Below, one piece after another: positions 42,601-49,781 of a stretch of DNA of 64,000 bases. The notes under the pieces are model-generated. The model was not told the origin of the DNA, did not search any database, and was given only the letters and a program-made list of their open reading frames with translations. Source of the DNA: JAFGOG01 sp034429215 (GTDB taxonomy: Bacteria; Chloroflexota; Anaerolineae; JAAYZQ01); contig DAOUGI010000108.1 in NCBI GenBank assembly GCA_034429215.1, forward strand, positions 62,001-126,000, written 5' to 3'. The position numbers were made by a program, and so were the translations under genes. Numbering within the stretch: the stretch's first letter is position 1; each line of letters begins with the position of its first letter.

Positions 42601-45536
42601 AGATCGACGCCATGCCAATGTTCCAGCCGCACGCCGGTGTCACCGATCGTGCTTCCGCTGCGGAATACAAGCCGATCTGCTTCGAGCAGGGCGATACCCA
42701 CAAAGTAATGGCCAAAGCGCTCCTTGGTTATGTCTACTATCTGGCCCAACAGGCCATCCAGATCGAGGACGGCGGTGGTGGCCTGGCCTACTTTGTTCAG
42801 CGCCTCCATCTCGGCGGCGCGCTGCCGGCTGTCCTCCAGCAGTTGCAGGTTCTCGAGCGTGACGGCGGCCTGGGCGGCAAACAGCTCGGCCAGGCGGACA
42901 TCCTGAGGGGTAAAGGCAGCCTGCTCGCCGCCGGCGATATCCAGCACCCCCAGCACCCCTTCCCGACCGGCCAGCGGGACGGCCAGCAGGTTGTGGAGGC
43001 GGACCTCCTGATCGTAGATGCCGGCTCGGCTCGTCCAGGTGTGGTAGTCGTTCACCGCCTGCGACGTGCGGCTCTGGAACACCTGCCCCGCCAGCCCTTC
43101 ACCCGGCTTGAGACGGGTGCCGATAAAGTCGGTAAAATAGCCGGTGGCTACCGAAAAGGTCAGCTCGCCGGCCCGCGGGTCGTACAGGTAAAAGCCGCCG
43201 GCCTCGGCATCCAGGAGGGCGACGGCCTGCTCGACGATCATGCGCAGGAGGTCGTGGCGCTCCATGTGGGCGCCCATGCTCAAGGCGACGTCGTATAGGG
43301 CCTGGAACTCGATGGTCCGCTGCTGCATGCCCTGGAACAGGCGCGCATTCTCCAGGGCCGAGGCGACCTGGCCGGCTATGGTGCTGAAGACGGCCAGGTC
43401 GCGCTCTCCGTAGAGGTTCTCGTGGTCGTAGTTCTGGATGCACATTGCGCCGACGCAGCGGTCGGCAGCGATGAGGGGAACGGCAAGCCACGAGACGGTG
43501 GGCTCGCCGATGACGGTGAGGCCGTGGGCCTCGATAAAGTCCAGGTACTGCTGGCGGGTGCCAAAGACAAGGGGCTGCCGGGTGCGGATGACGTAGCCGG
43601 TCAAGCCGCCGTGGATGGTGCGGCGGGCCTTGGGCTGGCGCTCGCCACGCTCGAGGCGAAAGGCGGACTCCCACTCGTCGCTGCCCTCTTCGTAGGCGGC
43701 GATGTAAAAGCTGCTGGCGTCGAACAAGCGGCTCACGCCACGGTGAACCGTGTCAAAGAGGGTCTCCAGGTCGAGTGTAGAGCCAACAGCCTGGCCGATG
43801 TCGGTGACGGCGGCCAGCTCTTCGATGCGCCGCTCGCGCTCCTGGAAGAGGCGGGCGTTGTCGACGGCGTTGGCAAGCTGGTCGGCCATGGTCTGGAGGG
43901 CGGCGATGTCTTCGCCGCTGAATGCGGCTTCGGCGGTGGATTGGATGGTGAGGGCGCCGATGGGCCGCCCGCGGCTGACGAGGGGCAGGGCCAGCTCTGA
44001 CCGGGTGTTGGGGAGGAGGGGGTTGTCGAACCGGAAGGGTTCGGCGCCTACGTCGAGGGCGATGCCGGCCTCGGCGCGGGCGACGCACCGGCCGATCATG
44101 GACCGGCCGCCAACCTCCAGCCGGTGGCCGGCCCGGATCATGGCCTGCCCGGCCTCGCCGGTGCCGGCGCGCAACACCGCCCACTTGCTGTCGTCGCCGG
44201 TGAGGAAGATGCCGGCGTAGTACAGGCCGAACCGCTCGGCAATCAGATCGACGGCTTGCTGCATCAACTGATCGGGGTCGAGCAGGCCGGTGGCGACCTT
44301 GGAGATTTCGGCGGCGAGCTGCATCTCGGCGGCGCGGTGCTGGGCCTGCTCCTGGGCGAGCTTGAGGTCGGTGATGTCGCGCGAGATGCCGACCAGGCCG
44401 GTGACCTCACCCTGATCGTCGGTCAGGGGGATCTTGGTGGCGGAAACCCAGCGCTCCTGGCCGTCGCTGCGGCGGATGGTCTTTTCGATCCGCCCGATCA
44501 GGGGCTGCTTTGACTCGATGATCTGCCGCTCGTCATTCCAGGCCTGCTCGGCAAACTCGGGGGCGTAAAAGTCCCAGTCGGTCTTGCCGACGGCGGCCTC
44601 GGTGTCGGAGGAGCCGAGGAGGACGCCGGCCTGGTAGACGTTGATGCGGGTAAAACGCGACTCGGCGTCTTTGAAGTAGATGCCATCGGGGATGTTGTCG
44701 AGGAGGGTGCTCTGCTCGACGTCGCGGCGCGCCAGGGTGCGCAGGGTCCTGTGCAGCTCGTCCATCCGCTCGAGGTATTGCAGGACCATGGCCGCCTGGC
44801 CGGCCAGCGTCCAGCTAATCTCGATCAGGTCGCCGGCGAAAGCCGACGGACCGTTCCGCCCCATGACCAGCGCCCCGAGCCATTTCGGCCCGGCGCACAA
44901 GGGGACGATAAAGAAGGACCCGACGCCAGAGATGGCCATGAAGGTGCGGACGACGTCGCTGGCGCGCGGGTCGGTGGTGACGTCTTCTACGACCGCCGGC
45001 TGATCGGCCCGCATGAAATCGGTCAGCGGGTAGCTGCTCAGCGGAAGGCGGGTGCCGTAGGGCTGCGCCGGCCGGTTATCGACGGTCCACCCATCGCGCA
45101 TCTCCAGCATGGTCGGCGAGCCTTCGGGGCCGGAGAAGAGGAGCAAGCGGGCCACATCGACGCCCGCCTGGGCAGCGAACTGCATGAGGGCCTGGCCCAC
45201 CTGTCCCGCGTCGCCGGCGGCGCTGATGGCCTGGCTGCTCGCCCACAGGCGGCGCACCAGCTCTTGCGATCGAGCGGCCTCAGCCGTCCCGAGATCCGGG
45301 CCGGGGGAGCCCTCGCCTGACGGCAAGGGCGCGCGGCGAGCGCGCTTACCGCTCCGTTTGGGCGAGGCTCGATCGGGCGCCCCAGGCGCTGCCTTTGGCC
45401 TGTCCTTGCCGGCAGGCGAGGGCCTGTCCTTGCCGGCAGGCGAGGAGGTACGGGCAGGCGGAAGCTCGTCCGGTAGGGCTTGCGGCTCGTCGGAAAAGAG
45501 ACCCTGTAACAAGCGCTTCAGTTCATCGTCAGACAT
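39660..45536 (-). CDS. 1958-residue soluble multi-GAF/PAS protein without output domain
   Basis: No membrane segment is visible. Order by inspection: a Pro/Ala-rich N-terminus with repeat-encoded SPAGKDRP units (about 25-75), GAF1 (85-255), PAS1 (270-400; SRFTRINVYQAG, WVSATKIPLTDDQG), five successive GAF domains (about 410-1260), a degenerate GAF (1265-1440), PAS2 (1445-1560), two further GAF-type domains (to about 1860), then the cluster's C-terminal stub (RERLITNITARIRSS) and a repeat-encoded tail. There is no HisKA, HATPase, GGDEF or phosphatase. It must act through partners, presumably as a cytoplasmic scaffold integrating many ligands. It overlaps ParA by 8 bp at its start and the binding-protein gene at its end. 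Confidence 0.88.
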   Translation of the reverse strand: MSDDELKRLLQGLFSDEPQALPDELPPARTSSPAGKDRPSPAGKDRPKAAPGAPDRASPKRSGKRARRAPLPSGEGSPGPDLGTAEAARSQELVRRLWASSQAISAAGDAGQVGQALMQFAAQAGVDVARLLLFSGPEGSPTMLEMRDGWTVDNRPAQPYGTRLPLSSYPLTDFMRADQPAVVEDVTTDPRASDVVRTFMAISGVGSFFIVPLCAGPKWLGALVMGRNGPSAFAGDLIEISWTLAGQAAMVLQYLERMDELHRTLRTLARRDVEQSTLLDNIPDGIYFKDAESRFTRINVYQAGVLLGSSDTEAAVGKTDWDFYAPEFAEQAWNDERQIIESKQPLIGRIEKTIRRSDGQERWVSATKIPLTDDQGEVTGLVGISRDITDLKLAQEQAQHRAAEMQLAAEISKVATGLLDPDQLMQQAVDLIAERFGLYYAGIFLTGDDSKWAVLRAGTGEAGQAMIRAGHRLEVGGRSMIGRCVARAEAGIALDVGAEPFRFDNPLLPNTRSELALPLVSRGRPIGALTIQSTAEAAFSGEDIAALQTMADQLANAVDNARLFQERERRIEELAAVTDIGQAVGSTLDLETLFDTVHRGVSRLFDASSFYIAAYEEGSDEWESAFRLERGERQPKARRTIHGGLTGYVIRTRQPLVFGTRQQYLDFIEAHGLTVIGEPTVSWLAVPLIAADRCVGAMCIQNYDHENLYGERDLAVFSTIAGQVASALENARLFQGMQQRTIEFQALYDVALSMGAHMERHDLLRMIVEQAVALLDAEAGGFYLYDPRAGELTFSVATGYFTDFIGTRLKPGEGLAGQVFQSRTSQAVNDYHTWTSRAGIYDQEVRLHNLLAVPLAGREGVLGVLDIAGGEQAAFTPQDVRLAELFAAQAAVTLENLQLLEDSRQRAAEMEALNKVGQATTAVLDLDGLLGQIVDITKERFGHYFVGIALLEADRLVFRSGSTIGDTGVRLEHWHGVDLASGAGLIAEAARTRQMVLVNDVLADPRYLAVEDLPDTRAEIDAPMEVKGRVIGVLTVQSDRVGAYDQTAVAILQSLASQAGAAIDAAGLFEQAQARARELAVLNDMGRTLTGMLDLDAVIESIRHFASQLVDTTNFFVALYDAEQDMISFPLYIDGEDTRLNMAARRTGKGMSEHVIRTRQSFLVKEDVAGVQAALGIESIGQPSQSWLGVPMMVGEQPIGLISVQSYTTPGVYDEHDRDLLLAVASQAAIAIQNARLFGQQQRTAAQLAERLKQLDCLSDIGRRAQEAPPLPEFLEWVAERIPAAMRHPDVCLAAVEFEGHLYGAPDAASHRLPETGGPLPPEAASHPARPAAGDSELAVPHQMVQSLRIGDETVGRVYVTYPEASPGQLGGGQEFADEESALLGDIVRRVSGYIENRRLLEETEQASRRLAEERALLRTLIDGLPDPTFVKDRNSRFALSNTAHLQALGAASEQEIVGQTDFDRFPQELAAGFYADEQEIMRTGQPLINREEYVVDEQGERRWLWTTKVPLRDEQGRVTGIVGINRDITDRKRAEAVLQRRGAQLECLSDIGQRIGEVLPAPEFLGWVAERIPAAFQYPELCLAAIEFEGTTYGAAEALQQPRQIVQSLRRSNEIVGRLCVAYREERDFLDEESALLGDIARRVSGYIENQRLFEQTQAALAEVEATHRRYLQTQWQSYLQQKVGLQQPAFVFDRSASEHAGPMAVSSRGLAAVDGQTRWEGEVRAAPDLWRPEIGQALDTGAPAMTTSSRPSRPETAGPSRPETAGPSGSGRESERPGAGLAVPIILRGQPIGVLGIEDPDAGQGAGQAGRERWSDEEISLLQEVGQQLALALENARLFEETQRRAERERLITNITARIRSSTDMLGVLETTATELGKALGTSRVVVRLAPETEGQASPDGSPSEDLRDLRQAVEEGGTGDGERPSTIPPRDGGTLDTEPVPDGTDAAGNMRHEEE
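39728..39748. repeat. Palindromic element, TCCCGCC-GTCTCGG-GGCGGGA, near the end of the multi-GAF gene
   Basis: Perfect 7-bp arms. It encodes IPPRDGGT in the C-terminal tail, 68 bp before the stop. Confidence 0.8.
40096..40120. repeat. TCCCGGCC-type element inside the multi-GAF gene
   Basis: TCCCGGCCTGCTTGGCCGG followed by a CGCCTTGGCCGG extension. It encodes Gly/Ala/Gln-rich loop residues (DAGQGAGQAGRE) in the last GAF domain. Confidence 0.65.
40233..40277. repeat. Tandem 24-bp elements, TCCCGCC-GTCTCGG-GGCGGGA, inside the multi-GAF gene
   Basis: Copies start at 40233 and 40257 and are identical over the 24-bp unit. A half TCCCGGCCTG element precedes them at 40213. They encode SRPETAGPSRPETAGPSG. 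Confidence 0.9.
45311..45328. repeat. CCTCGCC-type palindromic element near the multi-GAF N-terminus
   Basis: CCTCGCCTGACGGCAAGG is the inverted form of the CCTTGCCGGCAGGCGAGG unit found in tandem nearby. It encodes PLPSGEGS. Confidence 0.6.
45402..45445. repeat. Tandem 24-bp elements, CCTTGCC-GGCA-GGCGAGG type, in the multi-GAF N-terminus
   Basis: Copies of GTCCTTGCCGGCAGGCGAGG begin at 45402 and 45426, 24 bp apart, encoding SPAGKDRPSPAGKDRP about 90-135 bp after the start codon. Confidence 0.85.
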
Positions 45537-46389
45537 CTTTTCTCTCGCTTAATTCGGCCTTGGGCAGATCCTCTTCAGGGGCACGCTCATGAAGCAGGTC
45601 GCGTGTGTCTTGCCCCTCCCGACCGCCTGCGCCGAGATCTCGCAGCTCCTGGGCAAGGGCTCTGTACTGCTGAGCGGCCCGGGACCTGGGTGCATAGCTG
45701 GTGATTGGCTTGCCCCATGCCGAACATTCTCTCAGTTTGGTGTCAATCTGAATGATCGTTTTGAACAGGACTTGACTCAGCTCACGCTGTATCTGCTCCA
45801 TGATCAGCCGGTTGATCCTGGTGCGGCTGTCATACATGGTAACCAGGACGCGGTAATCGAGGCCCGGGTTGACCTCCTCACGGAGCTGGCGGGCAAGTCC
45901 GATGATGTGGCGAAGGGATTGGGCGGCGTACAGCTCGCACTGGACAGGGATAATCAGCAGGTCTGCCGCGGTGAGCGCATTGAGGGTGAGGGGAGCCAGG
46001 TAGGGCGGGCAGTCGAGCAAGATGTATTCATAGGCGCCCTGGAATATGTCATGAATCAGGTTCTTGAGCCGGAATTGGTAGCCGGGCAATCTGTAGAACA
46101 CCTTGTCGACCAGGGTCAACTGTGAGTTCGCCGGCACAACGTCGAGGGCAAAGGTAGAGGTTTCCCGGCTGGCGCCGACGAGGGAGCAATCGCCCATGAG
46201 GGCGTTAATGACGGTGCGGCTCAACTGTTTTGGGTTGAGGCCGACGGAGCGGGTGAGGCTGGATTGAGGATCCAGGTCTATCAGCAAAACGCTGCATCCC
46301 ATTTCGGCCAGGGCTGCGCCCAGTGAGAGGCAGGTGGTGGTTTTGGCGACACCGCCTTTTGGGTTGCTGATAGCAATGGTCATGCTCAT
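45529..46389 (-). CDS. ParA/Soj-family ATPase inside the sensory cluster
   Basis: The 286-residue protein has a deviant Walker A motif (NPKGGVAKTT, signature Lys11 and P-loop Lys16), a Walker A' DLDPQSS (Asp40) and a Walker B LLDCPPYL. QCELYAAQSL and RINRLIMEQIQ match the plasmid/chromosome ParA class. No ParB gene or parS-like site accompanies it. It lies 14 bp after one GAF sensor gene and overlaps the next by 8 bp, so it is co-expressed with sensors. By analogy with ParC/PpfA-type ATPases that position chemosensory clusters, it may partition or localise the sensor assembly; this is inference. The C-terminal 35 residues are charged and non-conserved. Confidence 0.9.
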   Translation of the reverse strand: MSMTIAISNPKGGVAKTTTCLSLGAALAEMGCSVLLIDLDPQSSLTRSVGLNPKQLSRTVINALMGDCSLVGASRETSTFALDVVPANSQLTLVDKVFYRLPGYQFRLKNLIHDIFQGAYEYILLDCPPYLAPLTLNALTAADLLIIPVQCELYAAQSLRHIIGLARQLREEVNPGLDYRVLVTMYDSRTRINRLIMEQIQRELSQVLFKTIIQIDTKLRECSAWGKPITSYAPRSRAAQQYRALAQELRDLGAGGREGQDTRDLLHERAPEEDLPKAELSERKDV

Positions 46390-46403
46390 CCCATTCTGCT
46401 CCG

Positions 46404-48665
46404 CTACTGGGAATTTCCCGCCGTCTCGGGGCGGGGCATGTCCTTGCCGGATGGCGAGGACTGTGGTGGCTCAGATCCTGGATCATCAGGCTCTGGCTTG
46501 ACTCCCGACCCCAGCCGGACGTACGCCCGCGGGACGCCCAAGACGCGGCCAAGCTCGGCGACCGTCGTCTGCAAAATCGACTCCATATCCAGCCCGCGGC
46601 GCATCTCTTCGGTTACCCGGCGCACCGCCTCTTCGTGAGCGGCGTGGCGTCGCGCCTCGCGGAACAGCCGGGCGCCTTCCAGGGCCACGCCCAACTGGTC
46701 GGCCAGCGACTCTATAACCTCGACCTCTTCCGCGGTCCATTCGCCGGCCGCCTCCGGTTTGTGGGCATCGATCACCCCGATTACCTGGCCGCGCACCTTG
46801 ATCGGCGTCGCCACCCCGGTCTGCTCCGACAGGGTCGTCCCGGCGCGCATCACCTCGGCCATCTCTGGATGCCAGGTATCGCCCACCGGCGCCAGCCCTT
46901 GCCTGTCGCGGCGGAAACCCATCTCCGGTTGGGCGCGCAGCAGCTCCTGCCATGCCTGGGTGGTCACCTGGCCATAGGCCACCTGGGTCGCTTCCAGAAC
47001 TGACTGGCTCTCGGCAAATAGCCGGGCATTGTCCAGCGCCACCGCCACCTGGTCGGCCATCGTCTGCAACACGGCCACCGCATCCTGGTCAAAGGCGGCC
47101 AGTTGTTTGCTCTGTACGGACAATGCCCCCAGCACTTGCCCCCGCGACCGCAGCGGCAGGGCCGCCTCTGACCGTGTCTCCGGCAGCTCTTCCGCCACCA
47201 ACCGCACCTCATCCTTGTCTGCGTCCAACGCGACCCGCGCCTCGGCATGTTGGATGCTCCAGCCGATCATTCCGGAAGGCGCTTCTCCCAAGGGGATGCG
47301 GTAGCCGCGGGCCAGCATGGCCTGGCCGGCCTCGCCCGAGCCGGCCCGCATCACGGCCCACTCGCGACGTTCATCCGCCAGAAACAAACCCACATAGTAC
47401 AGGTCAAACCGCTCACGGATCCGTTCGACTACCTCAGCCATCAGTTGTTCTGGGTCCAGTATCGTGCTGATCGCACGGCTTACCTCGGCGGTGGCCTCCA
47501 ATGAGGCAGAACGCTGCCCCAGATCGTGGGTACGTTCGGCCACCCGTTGTTCCAGATTGCCGATCAGCCCTCGTAGCTGGGCAGTCATGCTGTTAAAGGC
47601 GGTAGCCAGGCTGACCACTTCGGCAGGGCCTTTGACGGCTGCCTGTAGATCCGTCTCACCGGCAGCGATGCGGCCGGCCGTGGTGGTCAGGTCGAGCACG
47701 GGCCTGATCAGGCGACGCGACAGGTAGACGGCCAACAGTCCGGCCAACAAAGCTACGACCAGGGCAACGATGGCCGAGATGACGGTGGTTTGGATGCCCG
47801 ACTGGTAGGCCTCGCCCAACGGCAGCTCTGTCACGACGGCCCAATCCGGCACGCCCAGAGGCACAAAGGTACCCACAACCCTGGTGCCGTTAATGCCCCG
47901 GGATATGCTTGTTGCCGCAGTGTCGGCCGACGCAGAGCTGCGCATGAATCTGCCAACGGCCTCTAGCTGACTTGTATTCTCGCCGCGCAGGACACGGGAG
48001 ATATCGCCCAAGGCAAGCAGGTTGCCCTGCCTGTCTACCACGTAGGCCAGTCCCGTCTCGCCGACCTTGAGCCTATCCACCAGGTCCCACATGAACTTTA
48101 GGTTGACTTCGGCCAGCAATGTGCCCTGGAAATCGCCAAGGATGTCTACCGCCGGGACGGCCATGACCACCATCGGCTCGCTGGTGGCTTCGTCGATGTA
48201 GACTGAGCTGATGTACCTGTTTCCCTGCCTGGCTTGGGCGAACAGATCGCCTTCGACCCGATCCAACAGTTGCTCAGCCGCCGTCTGCGATACGCGAGAC
48301 ACCTTGACCAGATCCTGGCCCTGTGAGTCAAACAGGATCGACTGGCGGAAGGCACGGTCGAGGCCCAACAGGTCTTCCAGTGTCCTTTTCTGTTCTTCCG
48401 GGGAGGCAGCGGTTGGAGCGCCAAGCTTGACGGCCGTCTCCAACACGCTGAACTTTTCCTGGATAAAGCTGGCGACCACATTGGCTGCCTCTTGAGCGGC
48501 AAGCGTTTGCTGGCTGTTAATGCTATCCTGAATCGCCCGGCCGATCAGGAAGAACAGGGTGAGGTTAACAACCAACACCGTCCCCAGACTCAAGACCAGA
48601 AGAGCGGTGGTCAGCGTAGCTGCCAGGCTTCGTGCAGTCTTTTTTCCTGCTTGTTTGGACATCAT
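46404..48665 (-). CDS. dCache-HAMP-GAF-GAF sensor protein without output domain
   Basis: The 753-residue protein has TM1 (about 20-43), an extracytoplasmic double-Cache-like sensor (45-300; ILFDSQGQDLVKVSR, FQGTLLAEVNLKFMW), TM2 (about 303-325), HAMP (to about 380), GAF1 (395-560; YYVGLFLADERREWAVMRAG) and the cluster-specific second GAF (565-695; YGQVTTQAWQELLRA, TPIKVRGQVIGVIDAHKP). It ends in the conserved stub (RRVTEEMRRGLDMESIL) and a palindrome-encoded tail (SPSGKDMPRPETAGNSQ). There is no kinase or MCP signalling domain. It lies between a binding-protein gene and parA. Confidence 0.88.
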   Translation of the reverse strand: MMSKQAGKKTARSLAATLTTALLVLSLGTVLVVNLTLFFLIGRAIQDSINSQQTLAAQEAANVVASFIQEKFSVLETAVKLGAPTAASPEEQKRTLEDLLGLDRAFRQSILFDSQGQDLVKVSRVSQTAAEQLLDRVEGDLFAQARQGNRYISSVYIDEATSEPMVVMAVPAVDILGDFQGTLLAEVNLKFMWDLVDRLKVGETGLAYVVDRQGNLLALGDISRVLRGENTSQLEAVGRFMRSSASADTAATSISRGINGTRVVGTFVPLGVPDWAVVTELPLGEAYQSGIQTTVISAIVALVVALLAGLLAVYLSRRLIRPVLDLTTTAGRIAAGETDLQAAVKGPAEVVSLATAFNSMTAQLRGLIGNLEQRVAERTHDLGQRSASLEATAEVSRAISTILDPEQLMAEVVERIRERFDLYYVGLFLADERREWAVMRAGSGEAGQAMLARGYRIPLGEAPSGMIGWSIQHAEARVALDADKDEVRLVAEELPETRSEAALPLRSRGQVLGALSVQSKQLAAFDQDAVAVLQTMADQVAVALDNARLFAESQSVLEATQVAYGQVTTQAWQELLRAQPEMGFRRDRQGLAPVGDTWHPEMAEVMRAGTTLSEQTGVATPIKVRGQVIGVIDAHKPEAAGEWTAEEVEVIESLADQLGVALEGARLFREARRHAAHEEAVRRVTEEMRRGLDMESILQTTVAELGRVLGVPRAYVRLGSGVKPEPDDPGSEPPQSSPSGKDMPRPETAGNSQ
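46416..46462. repeat. Composite palindromic elements encoding the C-terminus of the sensor at 46404
   Basis: TCCCGCC-GTCTCGG-GGCGGG (46416-46436) is followed by a CCTTGCCGGATGGCGAGG element (about 46440-46459). They encode the last residues and sit 27 bp before the parA start. Confidence 0.75.
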
Positions 48666-48702
48666 CTTGCCTCGTAAAGCCTGACCATACAGGCCAGGGT
48701 GA

Positions 48703-49716
48703 CTAGCGAATTACCTCGTCTGCCTGGGCCAGCAGACCCTCGGGCACGGTAAGCCCCAGCTTTTGAGCGGCTGTATAGTTGATCTGCAGGAAATTCTCGG
48801 CCGAGACCACGGGGATCGTGCCGGCCTGGGCGCCCTTGAGGACCTTGTCGACGAGGGCCGCCGCTTGCTTGCCGGTGGCGACGTTGTTTATATTCACCCC
48901 GTACACGGACGCATACTCTCCCAGCGTCATCAAGGCCCCGCCAAACGGGATCTTGTGCTCGGTCGCGAACTTGGCCAAAACGATAAAGGCGTCGGGCGTC
49001 ACGCCCAGAGGCTCGGCTATCAACAGGATAGCGTCCAGGCCGGCGTCAGTCGACGTCGCTCGCGCCTGCAGGTCGGCCTCCAGCTCGGCCGCGTTGTCGG
49101 CAGGAGCCTCAATCAGTGTGATCCCCGCCGCCTTGGCCGCCGGGCGCACTATCTCGAGCTGAGAATCTACAATGGGGTAGCCTCGCTGATAGGGGATGTA
49201 CACCCGCTTGGCCTGCGGCGCCAGCTCAAGCATGACCTCGAAACGCCTGAGCGCCAGGTCCGGGCCGGGGTAGCGCACCCCGGTGATGTTGCCGCCCGGC
49301 TCGCGCACACTGTCGATCAGGTTCATGCCTTCTACCTGGGCAAAGGCAAAAACAACCGGGATGCCGGTTCCCTCCGTGGCGGTCTTGGCTTCCTGAGAGG
49401 CTTCGGTGGGGAACACAAAGATGACGTCGACCTTGTCGGCCACGAACTTGTCGAGAATGGTCTTGTAGGCCGCCATGTCAAAGTTCGTTTTCTGCACGTC
49501 GTAGGTGATATCCTCCCCTTCAACATAGCCCAGCTCGGCCATTCCCGCCTTGAGCCCATCTGTTATGTCAGCTACAAAATCGAGCCCAGACAGGACACCC
49601 ACCCGGTATGCCTTGGGCTTTTGGGCGCCACAGCCGCTCAACAGCAGGGCAAGTACGAGCGCCCCTAAAATCGGCCAGCTACTTTGCATTCGCCGAGAAC
49701 GATTATGACCTCTCAT
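48703..49716 (-). CDS. ABC_sub_bind (TrpX/DUF534-type) substrate-binding lipoprotein
   Basis: The 337-residue protein has lipobox LLSGC (Cys29). The binding domain carries YRVGVLSGLDFVADITDGLKAG, GMNLIDSVREPGGNITGV and RRFEVMLELAPQAKRV, the characteristic order of the PF04392 family, which includes tryptophan/tyrosine-binding TrpX. Its usual permease and ATPase partners are missing. It lies between two Cache-type sensor genes (65 bp and 37 bp gaps), so it may present ligand to one of them. Confidence 0.88.
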   Translation of the reverse strand: MRGHNRSRRMQSSWPILGALVLALLLSGCGAQKPKAYRVGVLSGLDFVADITDGLKAGMAELGYVEGEDITYDVQKTNFDMAAYKTILDKFVADKVDVIFVFPTEASQEAKTATEGTGIPVVFAFAQVEGMNLIDSVREPGGNITGVRYPGPDLALRRFEVMLELAPQAKRVYIPYQRGYPIVDSQLEIVRPAAKAAGITLIEAPADNAAELEADLQARATSTDAGLDAILLIAEPLGVTPDAFIVLAKFATEHKIPFGGALMTLGEYASVYGVNINNVATGKQAAALVDKVLKGAQAGTIPVVSAENFLQINYTAAQKLGLTVPEGLLAQADEVIR

Positions 49717-49754
49717 CGCTTTTTCACCCCTGTCTCTACGAGAATCCTCAATGT

Positions 49755-49774
49755 ACCGCCCTACTCTGGCGGGA
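49755..49774. repeat. CCGCC-CTACTCT-GGCGG element between sensor and binding-protein genes
   Basis: This is a GTACTCT-type palindrome variant in the 65-bp gap between the genes ending at 49782 and starting at 49716. Confidence 0.7.
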
Positions 49775-49781
49775 TTATCTA

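Noticed and set aside
41157..43298. A 713-codon open frame on the plus strand inside the multi-GAF gene
   Set aside because: It is antisense to clear GAF domains, has no recognisable domain or ribosome site, and reads as the low-complexity Gly/Ala/Asp/Gln-rich shadow expected in high-GC DNA.
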